Of a stretch of 64,000 bases of DNA, positions 1 to 13,426 are shown piece after piece. The position numbers were made by a program, and so were the translations under genes. The DNA is from Ascaris suum (taxonomy: Eukaryota; Nematoda; Chromadorea; Rhabditida; Ascarididae). The notes beneath the pieces are model-generated. The model did no database searches, was not told where the DNA came from, and worked only from the letters and a program-made list of their open reading frames with translations. Numbering within the stretch: position 1 is the stretch's first letter; every line of letters starts with the position of its first letter. The stretch lies in the NCBI GenBank assembly GCA_013433145.1, contig CM024176.1, positions 4,088,849 to 4,152,848 of the forward strand, read 5' to 3'.

Positions 1-3000
1 AGCAGCTGGCACAATTGTTCATAATTTATTGTTTTTTGCAAAGTGAACAATTTTTGCTCAATTGGGGACAAAGTGCCGCCATTATCGGAAATGCGAAAGT
101 CGACTATCAATGGCATTGATAACAATCGCTGTAGTTTTTCGTTACGAAACAAACTTTCGCTTCGATTCTTGCATTGCTATCGCATTGTACCAATTCGTAA
201 TATGCAAATTTGATTTTATCTTTTTCTCTGATCGAACTTTTCACTTTTCTATCAATGAAAGATTTGCTATCACAATGCATATTTGTTGTGATCTCTAAAG
301 AATTTTGCTTTCATCTTTAATGAAAAATTTCAGCCAAATTCAATAGGAAATAATACTCCGTCGTTGTATACCTGCAATTAATCTTATCAACGATGCAAAT
401 ATTTCCTTCTTCATGAGGGGCTTCGAAGCTTTCACTCTGTTCTCTTTATCCAGTATCGTAATCTACCATCGTTTTATTCTGCAATCAACGCTACTTTTAT
501 TGCTCTTTTAAACTCGTTCTTATCTCTATAAATGTGTGTCCACAGTGGTCAGTGCCAGGAGCAGCCGTATTACTGGTGGTTCATTACCTTCATCGGGCAT
601 CGTATCTTCGTGTTTTTCATTTTCATGCAACAAATGCGAAGCGAAGTTGACTCTTAATAAAGCATGGGAGTTGACTTGAATATGCAAAAAATGCAATTGC
701 ATTTGCTTACAATCTTATTTCTTCGTACATCTTCTATTCAGTATACTTGAATGCTAAAGCGATTGTCACGTAGGCTTATATATACACAGTTTTGTATCGT
801 TAGTGTGCTCAAATATTTGATCGATGCCATTCGTCTTCAGTGATTTTCACTTCCGTTACACTCTTCGTACTTGTCTTTCTTCTTTTATTTGCCGATACGT
901 AAGCCATCTCATCTTATCTACACTTTTTCTTAGCGAATATTGAAGGATGCAATGAATTCCTCGCTTCAAATTGACAAAGCTAAAACTTACTTTTCATTAC
1001 TGTTGCATTAAGCAGTATGGTTTTGTAGTTTCACCAATAAAATCTCATAATTGATGCATATTATTGTGAAAGCTTATACTTGAGTAAATTGCTCCCTTGA
1101 TGTCGTACTTCTCGTCATAAAAGCGCTTCGATTATTTATTTATTAAATAGGAAAGCCTTTTCTTCCGCTCTCGTCAATAAATTTTATTCAATCCTTTCGG
1201 CCAAATACAGAATGCTTTAGCATAAACTGTACCATTCAGGGTGTCTTCAAAAAACACACTATATGTGTTTGCGTGTTGCCTTTGCATAATTCCTATCTTT
1301 GGAGCGTTGAATGGTTCTATTTAGTGCATTGACTTTGAGCAAAATATTCATTTATAGAGAGATAATTTTGATATGCTTCCTCAACGCCCAATCAGTTCAT
1401 ATTATTGCCAAAAAATATTGATAACAATGGTAGACATCATAATTCATTTTATTTTCGATCGCAGTTATCATTACGGCGTGTCATGAGATATTCGTTAATC
1501 ATTAAAGGATGTGACAAAATATCAATAGGTTTCTTAGGCGGAATTTCTGCATTATTAGATGTTGGTCGCATTTTATATCTTCAACTGCTCAAGCTAATTG
1601 ATATTGATTAATCAATGATCCTAGTAATCGTTTTGCTGTATTGATCGATGCAAAACGTTATGAATAGCGTTCAACTTTTAAGGCTTATCGACTAATTATT
1701 GTTAGCTAATTTAATTATTTGCTGATTATTGCTTATTAATTGTTTGTTAGTTAATTGTTTAATAAATATTGTTCGATTTAGTAGATTTAAGTATGTCTAA
1801 CGATAAGTTCTTTTGATTTAAAATACATATGAGTAATTCAGTTTAGATTTTGCGATTATTTACTATTCAGCGATATCCCCATGCAACACAATTCTCATTG
1901 CCAAATTGTTTTCTCTTACATTCACTCATTTCGAGGTTTTTGTTCTTTCATGATTCATAAAGATTCGTCTCCGTAAAAACATGACGCGATTCGATGTCCA
2001 AAGTTGTGAATATATTGTCGATATTTAAAGACTTTTGATAGCGTTGACTAGATATAGCTATCTTATCAACGAACTTATCAAAGAACTAATCAGGACACAC
2101 AATGAAAAAAATATTCAGTTGGTTGTAAATATACAAAGTAGGCAAGTGGATTATCACTAATGAGCAACTAAGTGCAAGTAAACTTTAAGGGCACAGATAG
2201 TGAACAAAAGCCCGCTCAAATCAATAAATCGTGCTGGTCATTAAAGTTTGATGAGATTGGGAGGCATTTGTGATATTTCTCGTATTTAAAGGTTTTTTTT
2301 TCACTTTCAGAGATCGAAATACAATCAATTAACATTGGTATTATAATTATTACCAGTTAAAAACTCTAATATTAGGAGAAGACGATCGGGAGAATCGCAT
2401 TTCTTTAGATGCTGAAATCCTATTCTTACTGATATTCGATGAAAATTTTCTTTTGCATTCTCAGCGAGCAAAATCTTTTTGCATGTTTTCCGCCCAATTG
2501 GATATTCGAATTTGCTCGCATCATTCGTTTCGCATTTGCATGTTGTGCTCACACGCTTATTTGCATGCTGCATTGAGTGCAACTGCCATGAGATTTTATT
2601 TTATGTCTTTAATGTGAAGTACCTCAGAGAGTACTTTCACTTGCAGCTGGATCGACCAAATCGAAGCTCCTTTTGAGATCGATATGTTTATACATTGAAC
2701 TCACAGTCATTAAAGCTACAGTTGAAAGTTTTAACATATAGCGTAAGGTGACCCTCTTGGCCGTTATTCACATCTACCAAGTAGTCTTGCGAAATAAGTA
2801 TCAATTAATACTTCAAAATTGACAGGCAAGTGTGAAATTGAGTATTTGACTGCCACTATAACATATATAAAACCCGTCAAATTGCATAACTCTAGTTGTT
2901 TCCTAGCTCAGACAGACAAGCTTAACGCATAATTGCGCCCATATATCGTGATCAATAATAAGCTTTCAATGGAAATTTGCAAAAGATTATTAAAACGCTT

Positions 3001-4120
3001 TTTTTTGTGAAGAAACTATATGAGCGGACGGATTTATAGGAATATAGAGGTGTGATTTTGTTGTTGGGATAAAGATAAAAAACTTTCTGCTGGTATTTTG
3101 TAATTTCTCCACGAATTAGGTGAGTGTGATGCGAAATCGTCTATAATAGGGATACCCCAAACATGCTTCTTCACCTGTTTTGATGACAGATATAACCTTC
3201 ATTAATATGTTAATTTGGCAATATAGTATTGCTTTATCGCTTTCACTTTCTTCATTCGTATTGAAGGGATACTTGTTTCTCTTTCTCTTTTTTTGCTTGC
3301 ATTATCCCGTTCTCAGTAAGTGATTTGTTGATTTTGCATCATTGCTGGGGAAACCTTGCAATATTAGCTGAATAAAATTTCTATTGAAACATTATAAACC
3401 ATTTTTAAAATAAACTTCTCTAATAACCGTGTATACAAGTAAAAATAGGATAACGTTTGCTTGCAATCTGATCACTTTGAGAGAGAATTAGCCTATAGAT
3501 GTGCAGTATTTATTGCGGAAAACTGCTCGAATCAAGTAGTTGTAGGTGGCCGCTCCCGATGTTGCCGAAAAATGGCGGTCCAGCTTTCCTCGTGCATTAC
3601 GCTATTAAATGGCTTCTCTATATTATTAGTTGCCTTAATGCTATGCCGATTATCTTCATATCGTTGATATTATATTGCTACTGATTTCTGGAACTTATAT
3701 TTAGTGATAATTAGCGAATGTGATTCTGAAATTGCAGTGGAAATGAATGCAAAAGCATAGTAGCATTGCTTCGATGTGTTGCCTTTTATTGCTGATTAAA
3801 GTTCTACCAGTAAATTAATGGTAAGTATCGCTGCTTTAAAATTATAGGATTCAGGTTGAACCACTTTTTTTCCCTCTTCTCTACCTTTCTCTTTTTTCTT
3901 CCTCTATCAATCGGATTGCACACACCACCTGTCGCATATTAAAGTGTGATCTTTGAAGCTTTTGAGAAGGTCTTCGCGATTTCTCGTTTGATTTTCACCG
4001 CATTGATGTTCGCTGTGCGAAACAAATTGTATAATTATCTCTCTGCAGTCTTGTTCTCTTTCTTCCTCTTTTTTCTCTTCCCTCCATTCAGCATTTCTCG
4101 TCGTTTTTTTTTTCGATTAG
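1..4120. other. AT-rich sequence without a supportable gene
   Basis: A GC-richer patch at about 550-650 is open in all three forward frames and cannot be assigned. Good donor-like sites at 3120 and 3821 lack an open exon in front. Frames at 3461-3684 overlap in two readings with no clear splice sites. Confidence 0.45.
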
Positions 4121-4183
4121 CGAATACCCGTCGACCGCAATGCAGTTTGTTCAGTAAAAAAAGTGTGGCGATGATTTACGAAG
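4121..4183 (+). CDS. Weak candidate coding exon
   Basis: The acceptor is TTTCGATTAG and the donor is TACGAAG|GTATTC at 4184. The frame is open, entering and leaving in phase 1, and encodes about 20 residues rich in Ser, Arg and Lys. No family is recognised. A frame this short is often open by chance. Confidence 0.15.
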
Positions 4184-5844
4184 GTATTCGTGAATATTGC
4201 TAAGGTTTTGTCTTGATGGGCAGATTGAGTCTCTTTTTAAGCCATAAAAGGGTCCATTCCATGAGGACGTGTTATTACCAGCCATTAATCATTATATCAG
4301 AGTTTTTTTTCGTTTCCCATAGAAAATTATTATTTGCATCTATAATATTCATAGAAAACACTTCCTGTAGGAAGAATTTTCTCCACTGGAATCTTAAAAA
4401 GGTATGACTTCATTCCCACTGGATATCATCAAATTCCGATGCTTTATTGAAGTGCTTTTTTGTGACTCATAAAAGGACGCTGGATCCGTGTTTATTGTGT
4501 TTTAAGTCTTTAATTTCAAATTTTCCATTCTTAGGTTGAGTTAGTTATGATTTTAAAATTGCAGGCAAAGAGATTGTAATGTCAACGGTGCCTCACATTA
4601 CGAGTGAATCAATTTTAGACTATATTAGACTATATTATTAGAGTAATTTAGACAATTTTCTTCATTTTTATATAGTTCTATCAATTTTTTAACTATTGTA
4701 TTTATAGGTTCCTCTTTACTGCAGTAGTAAATAATTGCATCAGAAATGAGGGAAATTTGATATGATGGTTGAACGCATTACGTGGCTCATATCTGGCATG
4801 TTATTGATATCGTATGCCGAATGAATTAAGTGAGTATGTGTAGTTAATAAGCTCTCCAGCTAACCGCTCATTATGAAATATTCCCCTAATGCTTTCTATG
4901 GCTCATCTATTAGCTATATTTTAATTGCGAACTCTATATTAAAACATTGCCCAAACTGAGGGTGAACTCAGGAGCAACCGTAATTTTGCCGCTCAGGGGT
5001 AAATTCACTTGTTGCCTCAAGTGGCCATCGTTTTCAGCTATAGAATTTTTCTTATCTATTTGATACATCGGAATTTAGTTCGTAAGTGTCTTATACGCTT
5101 CGAGTGCGCTTATTTTGACTAGTTCAATATTTCGCCACTCTTGATATTGATACCACCTTATTACAATATGATAATAATGGCTTGACAATCAATTAAAACG
5201 TTGTCAGCAAGCTGTGCTCGTCATTTTATTCTTCAGTTGGTCAGCTTTTTGTCATTGCAGTGGAATTCTTCGACATTTTTCTGCATAATCTGCCGCATTC
5301 TCGCATTTTCCACATTGCAACATCTAGGCAAAAATTCTCTTCCTTCAACTACAAGGCGTTGTTTCATAATTTCTTCTGCTTAGTTATAGTGAAAATAGGC
5401 AACAAGCTAGTAAATAGATAACATAAATTAGTACTATTTCCAGCGCATATAGATCGTTTCGAATCCACCTTTATTTGAAAGAATTTTTCCACCGATCGCA
5501 AATATATTATACCTAGTAAAGAAATATAATAAAACTGAACTTTTTTTTCCATCATATTCAACGCCTACCGCAAATCATATTAATGTTCACGTTGAAATTT
5601 CATAATCTTATGTTTTCATTGATTAAAATTCCATTCATAACGGCAATTTAATTTTTTCTGCTCTTTTTTTATAAGACATCTCTTCAGGAAGCGAGTATTT
5701 AACACGTTTTCAGTCATAGAGAATCTGAGGTGATCTCTTTTTTGAAGCAAATTGAGATTTTTTAATTTGATTTTCCGTTAAATCATTTCTCATCTCACTA
5801 ATTTCTTCAAAACTTTTTCTTTTTTTTCAGAAGGAAGCAATGCG

Positions 5845-5991
5845 ATGAACACCGAACCGGTACCATTACTTTCTAATCGGATTTGCACGCAACGCATTTT
5901 CTGTGATGATTCTTTGAGTGCGCAATTGTGCAATTGTTCAATTATGAACTGTTGTGCAATTGCCAAAAAAAGAGCGAATCCTCTATACTAA
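5845..5991 (+). CDS. Hypothetical small Cys-rich protein (48 aa)
   Basis: A very strong acceptor, TTTTTTTTCAG, ends at 5830. ATG follows 14 nt later and the frame runs 48 codons to TAA. This spacing would fit a nematode SL trans-splice site in front of a start codon. The product has six cysteines and a basic tail, with no signal peptide and no recognised domain. It could instead be an internal exon whose donor I cannot identify. Confidence 0.25.
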   Translation: MNTEPVPLLSNRICTQRIFCDDSLSAQLCNCSIMNCCAIAKKRANPLY

Positions 5992-6193
5992 AACATGAAC
6001 ACCAACAATAGTCGATGAGTGCATATAGAAGCTGCTACTTTCATAGGTTTTTATAAATTAGAATGTGTGAATTTTGAGCCAACTTTTAGCTCAGTCTTTT
6101 ATCTCCGTCTTTCTCTTTCTCGTCTTCTGTCTGTAGCGGCATTTTTTTTCCCAAATATTTCCAACGTATATTTGCGTGTTTCTTTTAAATTAG

Positions 6194-6491
6194 TCGAATT
6201 CTGCGGCGGATCGGTCTCATATATTTCCTCTGTAATAATTTTTCGTTTCGTCTTATGTTGTGATTTGAGTTATTTATGTTTGTCAAAGGTATGTAGACTA
6301 CGTGGATATGCAAGATTATCAAGCGCAAATTTTGAATCTCATAAATGCAGGCAGGCCTTGTTGACAATATAATAGAGTTTTTTGTGAAACGATTGTCCGG
6401 AGGGAAGCAGTTCGAGAAGTTTGCTAGCTATTCGGTAGAGAGAATAAGAAACTCGGGAAGTGAACGTGGTCAGAGGGGTTCGTTTTCATAA
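6194..6491 (+). CDS. Candidate two-exon coding segment, hypothetical
   Basis: Exon a is 6194-6288 (acceptor CTTTTAAATTAG, donor TCAAAG|GTATGTAG). Exon b is 6351-6491 (acceptor ATAAATGCAG), ending in TAA 6489-6491. The intron is 62 nt and exon b continues in phase 0. Exon a encodes a hydrophobic Cys/Phe/Val-rich segment of membrane-span character. Exon b encodes 46 mostly hydrophilic residues, Lys/Arg and Ser-rich (FVKRLSGGKQFEKF). No family is recognised. The donor is good and the phases agree, but both frames are short enough to be chance. Confidence 0.3.
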
Positions 6492-7231
6492 CAAATACGC
6501 GATATGGAAGAAGGATAGGATATTGTCGCAGTCTCATTCACATTGGCAATCCAATGGCCATATGTCAAACGACCCTAACGAGCCTATTCGCTGCTATTTC
6601 GACTGGTTGATGACCATTTGAGTTTATGTGAGAGAATGAACGAGAGAGAGAGGAAACGAGGCAGAGTGGTAACGTCAAGTGCATTATAGTCAACCTTTAT
6701 TATATATTCATTTGGCTGATTCATATATTCGTTGCTATAGTTTATTGGCGAATTTCACGGGGTATCGCCTAGACGACAACATCGCATAGAAAGCAGCTAT
6801 AGCGCCATATTGCTTCATATTCTATACTATTGGAAAACATCGATCTTTTGACGAATTTCGAAAAAAAAGTACAAAAGATATAGGAAAATAGGAGTGGAGA
6901 AGAGATTAATTGCAGGAAAATGGTGAAAACTTTCATAAAATAATTAAAAAACCTTCGTATGAAAACAAAAAAAGGAATGTACCATTGAAAAAATCGAGCA
7001 AAAAATTAGTGGAGTATTTTTATGTGAAAAATAAACATGCAACATAGCTTGCCAATACTGCAAACAGTCGTTAAATTTTTCGTTTCACAGCAAGCACAAG
7101 TGAGCATTTTTATTGTCGTTGAGACATTATACTTTCTATGCTAGTAAAGGTTGGATGGACGTTTTTCTGGTAATACAAATATATTTAGTGGTTTTTGAAA
7201 TGCTTAAAAAATTCCATCAAACTTCTTTTAG

Positions 7232-7463
7232 ACTCGATAATTCTAAATCGCATAACAGGTGAGCGTGAATGAGGGAAGGAGGGGGGGGGGGTGTAAAAGA
7301 GAGGTCGTTGAATTCTCTGCAGGGACCAAAAATGTATGGTCCCGCTCCCACTCCTTCTCTCACAGTTCTTCCTCCAGTTATACATGAGAGAAGAAATTCT
7401 ATTGTTGTAAAATTGCAAACTTTTCGTCGCCGATGTAACCGGCCGTTGCTTCTTTTCGCAGCT
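7232..7463 (+). CDS. Candidate microexon plus exon, hypothetical
   Basis: A 27-nt exon, 7232-7258, lies between ACTTCTTTTAG and AACAG|GTGAGC. A second exon, 7378-7463, lies between TTCCTCCAG and GCAGCT|GTAAGTAA. Both can be read in phase 1 and join in frame; the second ends in phase 0. The second encodes about 28 Arg-rich, then hydrophobic residues. The intron contains an 11-nt G run. All four splice sites are good matches, but the coding content is small and unrecognised. Confidence 0.25.
7281..7291. repeat. G11 homopolymer
   Basis: An 11-nt G run in a G-rich purine stretch, inside a presumed intron. Confidence 0.95.
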
Positions 7464-7638
7464 GTAAGTAACTCTGCGTCCAGAATTCGAGCGCATCGGT
7501 GTTCAAAGTGGAAGCAAACTTTGCATCGCATTATTGGCTTAGTTCCACTAGCGCATCCACGATACACTCGCTAATGGCATGCTTTCGAGGGTTGCTCGAG
7601 GCACGAGTTCTATTCCGATTTGAGTTGCCTCTCCTCAG

Positions 7639-7865
7639 TCAAAGACTTCCTTTCACTCATTGATCAACCTTATCCTCGGGAAATTCTGCTCTTCCTCCTT
7701 AATCAGGATTCGCGGATAGTGTCTGAGAATATTGCGTCAGAGCTTCAAGATGAAACTCTGCAGAGTGTTCGAATGGAAGTTTTTCTATCTTATTCAGATA
7801 GTTCGCCGGCGTCGTTTTGGTGTCGTTCTCTGCTGTCACCTTACATCCAACTGAACTCTACATAG
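7639..7865 (+). CDS. Candidate terminal exon, hypothetical
   Basis: The acceptor is TGCCTCTCCTCAG and the open frame of 74 codons ends at TAG 7863-7865. The product is balanced and hydrophilic (KDFLSLIDQPYPREILLFLL, then Ser/Glu-rich), unlike the Phe/Ile-rich noise frames nearby. An ATTAAA poly(A)-type signal lies about 80 nt downstream. It needs a phase 1 upstream exon. The 7378-7463 exon ends in phase 0 and does not fit directly, so either an exon is missing or one of them is false. Confidence 0.3.
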
Positions 7866-8640
7866 TATTCACACTATACATTAACTGCCACACGTTATTT
7901 AATCAATGTTTGAAAGCATTCACTGTCTCTACTGCACTCCTCTGAATTAAACTTTTTTTCGCCAGATGTGAACCTTTGTAATTTTGCGAATTTTCCATAA
8001 TGGAGAAAGCAAACATCGGGATGTTATGGGCTGCGCCGAAATTTCGGCGATCTTCATTATTTATTTATTTATTCATTTATTCGTTTGATTATTTCAACGT
8101 CCCGATGTGAGAAAACAGATAAATCACTGCAGTTATCGAAAAAGCTCGACTACTGCATGTCAATTTAGCGCCATGAAAAAAAAGCTCATGAATTTTCCAT
8201 TCAGTTGCACATTCGCTTTAAGGTGAATTTGCTTTGCAACATTATGTTATAGCTGCGTTAAGTTGACGCACATATAGGTGTTTGTCTGTCAAGACGTCTG
8301 TGAATTTCAACAAATAGCCAGCAAAGATAAAGCTTGCGGAGCTTAATTGATATAACTTACAGCATAGGACGACGATCTTGTGCACTTTTCATATTGGCTC
8401 GTCAACTTTGAAAGGAGCTTAATTATCAAGATTAATAAAATTGTGCATGCAACGTTCTCATATGATGCCTCTCGGCTGATGAAAAAACGACTTTTTGTTG
8501 AAGAATTGTGTGAATGTTTAAAGCAGTTGAAATTTGAAACGTTTTATTCGTGAAATATTGGACGTGAGCAAAATGGGAATGTTTGTGTCTGTCGGGTGTT
8601 CTCGAATGTTCCCATTCGCTTTATACCGCAGTCAGTTTGA

Positions 8641-9323
8641 ATGCTTCTAGTTTTGGAGTACGGCTTTGGAAAGTTTCTTCACCGTACAGAATGTCCTATC
8701 TCTCGCCAAGAATATTCGAAGAAGGGGCTGGGGGAAGGTAAGAGTGGACGCCAGGTTTGGGGAACTTTCCTTTCCAAAACCCCACACTATGCAGAAGCGC
8801 TACACGCATCTTTATGTGGTAACCCTCACCCACTTGTTTTTGAACAATGCTGAAAATGCTTATTTATCAAGCGATCCGGAGAGGAGTGAATGGTGAGTGC
8901 ATATGAATTCCTGGTGGAGTACACTTCAGACCTTCTGGACAAACATAAATCCACACTTGCGAGCTATTTTTGGTGGATTTGTTTTCCCAAAATGTATCGC
9001 TCCTGTGCATTTTTTCCAGCGATTATTTTCCATTGTTTACCAGAATTCTTCGATGTGATGTCGCCTGAGAAATCAAACGCTAAGATTGCGTCACTGAGTA
9101 GCACAGATGACATTCGCATGTCCGGCGATGACTTGACATTTTATGAGCCATGCAAGTTTGATTTTGCAAAGGGCACTGTAGCAGCCTCATGTGATGCTCA
9201 TTATACTTATATTGGTCTATCGCTCAGGTGGTACTAACTCTGGAGCATCTGCAGAAAACGACAACGAAATTTAGTCGATAAAACTGAACCATAGGATGAC
9301 CTCCGATACTAACACTCAAACTG
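8641..9323 (+). CDS. Candidate three-exon coding segment, hypothetical
   Basis: Model: 8641-8737 (ATG 8641; donor GGGGAAG|GTAAGA), 9020-9227 (acceptor TTTTTTCCAG; donor CTCAG|GTGGTA) and 9295-9323 (acceptor CCATAG; donor ACTG|GTGAGTC). Phases 1 and 2 agree across the joins. The 9020-9227 exon encodes 68 complete codons that look protein-like, with a Ser/Asp-rich middle and several Cys/Phe. A competing reading of the first exon is open in another frame and continues through an exon 8795-8892 (donor GAATG|GTGAGTG). No family is recognised. Downstream, 9341-9628 is also open, but no intron of workable size links it. Confidence 0.3.
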
Positions 9324-9628
9324 GTGAGTCAACTTCCTGAGAAGTCAAAGACATTTCAAGTGGCCAAATCTTTATTTTAATCCTTTGCGCTGGTGGGGAT
9401 GCGATGGTCGATCTGGATCTGCTGGGCGCAATTGGAGAAGCGCACATCGCGCCAACTTCTGGGGCACGCTTTTCCATCTGTTTTACTCTCGAACACCCAA
9501 GGGTATTGTTTTTGATTGGATATAAATTATGGACTCGTATATATCTTCCAAGTGCAATTTTCTCATTCAACTCTGTAGGTGGGCATCGACAGCAACTCCG
9601 TCCACACAGAATTAAAGTAAAACACTAA

Positions 9629-12600
9629 GTGTTGAACTTAACAGAGAAATATTGCATTCAATCTTTATTTATATCTGTTAGCATTTTATCAGATACTGCA
9701 CAGTAGATAAAAGTAGATAAAGCCTGTTACATAACAGATAAAGAAGCCTGCCACAATAATCTATTGCGTTGTTCATTTCTCATGTTTCTTGATCGCTGCA
9801 ATAATTTTGATCGTTTTCTTGATCGCATTTAACGATCACTTGATCGTTACATTCACGTAAATATAGTGATGAAACGTCGCAGTATGTTTTAGCTTTTAGA
9901 GGCAATTCGAAATGCAGTCAGTCATGTGCTGCCTTAAGCATCGAAAGAACAAGTTGTGTGCCACGTATGTGTCACGGGGTTTTACACCGAGCTAATTTAC
10001 CCCGAAGTGCACAATTCCCCTGTTTGTTGCAAATAAATGTCCCATTGTTCTTTCATTCACGTCAATATAGCCAACTATTCACATCCCCTTCACCTCCCCC
10101 ATCGCTGTGCAAATGACGCTGTTGACTGCTGTGCAGATTGCTCAACATCAATAATCCTTGTTGATGAAATCTAAAAATGCATTCTCGATAGCATATAATA
10201 TCTTTGCTGCAATAAGCAACGAGATTAGCCTCTGTACGGATTATAACATAAAACACTCTTAGTGTTGGATTAACTAAATTTGTTCTCTTTCTCTGAAGTA
10301 ATCTTCTTCGCATATGTTTTGCAAAAGAATTCAATCGAAGTAATTGATGCTTTTAGAGGATTATAACGATTGCAAAGACCTTTCATTTCGTTCAACCAAC
10401 ATAAAGTGCCAAGAATCGAAAGAGACATTTTTCATTAGCTCTCTCTATATCTTTTTCGATTCGGCTGGTTGATGTTTGATGTTTTGTGATGTGATGGTGA
10501 TATGTTGTTCGATCTCATCGTCAGCACGCCCATCATATTCCATCGTCGTTATTTGCAAGCATCAATAAAGCTGTTCAGTTTGCATCAGCGATGGCGATGA
10601 GTATGTTCACCTGGTTCTCATTTTTGCTTTCCTCTCCACCTCCTCTCTCTTCGTATATTTTATTACATTCCCAGTCATCTTGAATTGGTAATCTGCGAGG
10701 CGAATTGAAGGCAACCAACTCTCAATGTGCTATTTGGCGCTCGGATATAGCATTGCATATAGGTGTTTCTTACTGCGATGTGGCAGCAAGTGTCAAGCAA
10801 ATCTGATCAAATATTTCTGCATCACTCATTGTGCTTTCAAAGGTACTTTTCGCGTCAGTTGTTCCACATTCCGACTTTACTACCAAACTCATTCACAGCA
10901 TTGCTCAAGTGGGAGGGGTGGGGCAATGGGGAATCGAGTTTTAAAATAGCCATCTGTTGAGAAGGAAATATTGTGAAAGGAATATAAAGGCGAATTTGCT
11001 AGTTCAAATATTGGTTTGATCGATTGATTAAATTGGTTTGAGGTGCCGAATAATGGAAATTTGTAGCCTGTTCACACCACGTAACCAATTCATATGGAGT
11101 GGGCATTAACTATTCCGTTACCTCACCTAGGGCAAGGGATGGGGGGGGGGGGGGGGGGAGGAGGGGGAAGGCAGTTTTTCATTTCTTTTTCTCTGTAGAG
11201 TGCAAAGTCATCTTTTGCATGTGGCCACATACTCACGGTTCAGCTGGCTTCTTCTGCTCATCGCTTCGTAGAGGTAGCTCTATATAGTATAAAAACTGCC
11301 ACATCATAGCGTCAATTTTGGCAATATTTTGGTGCGTTTTGGTTCCTTTATTTAATCAACCAGTTGCCACACTTTCTACTCAGCACTAACATCACTAGCT
11401 GCCGACCACCGATAAAACAAGTTTACTTCGGCGTTTTTTAAATCTATTTGCAATTTTTTTTTACTTCAGTGCAGTTGAAAATACACACGAGGGTATACAA
11501 GAAGTAAGTAAAAGTTTGCTTGAATGCTTGGGCCTTGTAGTGTACTATGGACTGCCTATTGTAATGTCATTTAATGTCAATCTTTTCCGCGTATTTTTTC
11601 ATTTATTGCTTGAATCAAGTAAACCGGCAATGTTTATTGTGCGATAAGTGGGCAGCAACCTGCATTCTGTATTTTTTCGTTATAGATTTTGCAAGCAGAA
11701 ATACCATTCATATCGAAACGAGGATATTTAATAAGTGAATATCCTCCTTTTGTGACGAAATGCTATATGAACAGCAAGAATGACAGCTGTCCAATGCTCT
11801 ATAAGAAAGAGTCAAGTGAAATGTAATAGATGGGAATTCGATCGAGGTAAGCAATCATCTTCGAATAGATTAGTGTCTTCTGCTCTCAAGGCATTTTCAT
11901 AGTATTGTCTAGAAAAATCGTTGCCAGTAAAAAATATTGGGAAAATTCTCGAATTTTCTATTGTTTTCTATATTCGTTATCGTTTTAGATGATATGGAAT
12001 TATGGTTTTTGATCGGAGAGGGGTACTTTCCTGAACAATGAAAAACTGATCGGTAGCATTTTCGCATCTGGTGATGATATTGGAGAATCAGTCATCATCG
12101 AGTGCAATACGTAATGCAGAGCTTTTTGATCGAAAAGCCTTCAATGATTGAGTGCAAATAAAACGTTTCAATTTAAAACTTCAAAGAATTTTCCGCACTC
12201 TTAAATGTGTTGTCTAATTAGAATCGATATGAAAGGATCACTTGAAATACTTAATTAACAATCATCTTTGTTATTCGAATACATATCTCTTGAGAATATT
12301 GTTGCATTGCATTGCAATCAAAATGTTCCTCTTAATGGGATCGTTGAAGATTATTTCATTTTGTTTTTCCTATACCATTGTTGAGCTCATCAAAGCCACC
12401 CGCATTCATTATGCATATTAATTGCGATACTCATAATTATATGTCTCTTTTGATCACGTTGTTTTCCGATGAATGTTTATTTCTTTTATTTATCTAAAAC
12501 AAAACAAGAGCAACATTCCTGATCAGTTCGTTGATGTTCAAAATTCCGAAAATCCATTTTTATGAAGTCTGAGCATCTGAGGATAAGCTTATGTGACAGC

Positions 12601-13426
12601 ATAAGGCGACCATTCTCGGAAACTGTACGGTTGTAGTTTGACTTGTGCGACTTTATGATCAAACACCGCATTTTTGCATCTAATTTATGGTTGTGCCGTA
12701 AATTTTGCAGTAAACTTCGCTCTCAAAATCATTTTCAGACATAATATACGTTTCTTCCCGTGTGATCTCAACTAAGACGCACCTTTGGTTCTTCTTAAGG
12801 CAGACATAAAAAAAGAATTGAAATTCCACAATTTCCTAATGGTTCAAATCAGAAAAATTTACAATGGAATAATTTTGTTGATTGGGCGAATCAGCAATAA
12901 TGAAAAAGCAGTTGCTCGTAACGTTCAAATAGCGTTGATGTCTTCAGCTTGTTTTCTTTATGAAAGGATCAATGAGCTCAGTGATGGATTGCATTCTATT
13001 TCTTGGATTAGCGTTCATTCGTTGAAGGCATGTGGGCGTTAAATGCTTTCACGATCTCATACTACACTCCCAGAAATACTAGTTATTAGTTTTCTTATTT
13101 AGCTTCTTTTGATCTAGTCGAAAATAGGATAGAGAAATTGATTTCGAATATATAAAAGGAATTATCAAAATAGGATACGAATTGAGAGGCTGTAAGAAGG
13201 ATAAGAAGATGGTTGTTTGTAAGACTTCATAAAAGAGGTTCAATTCAGGAAGCAGCCGAAAGAGTTATCACTTATTTGCTGACTTTGACCAAAAGGTTGG
13301 CCATTACCAAACATCTTCCCCATTCGTGTAATTCACCATCATAAAAACTGGTCAGACTATTTTTCTTTTACAAAGAACATTATATGAACGTGAAGTGAGA
13401 AAGTGAAAACTTTGTCTTCTTTGCAG
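9629..13426. other. No supportable gene; one possible start exon
   Basis: A strong donor (GATCGAG|GTAAGC) at 11847 follows a short ATG frame (ATG near 11831), which could begin the 13.4-kb candidate, but no linking exons are visible. The 12785-13042 frame and the minus-strand frame 10062-10334 have no recognised content. The G18 run is at 11141. Confidence 0.4.
11141..11158. repeat. G18 homopolymer
   Basis: The longest G run in the window, followed by GGAGGGGGAAGG-type purine sequence. Confidence 0.95.

Noticed and set aside
3061..3120. Exon ending at the strong donor at 3120
   Set aside because: All frames before it contain stops, including TAG at the splice junction itself.
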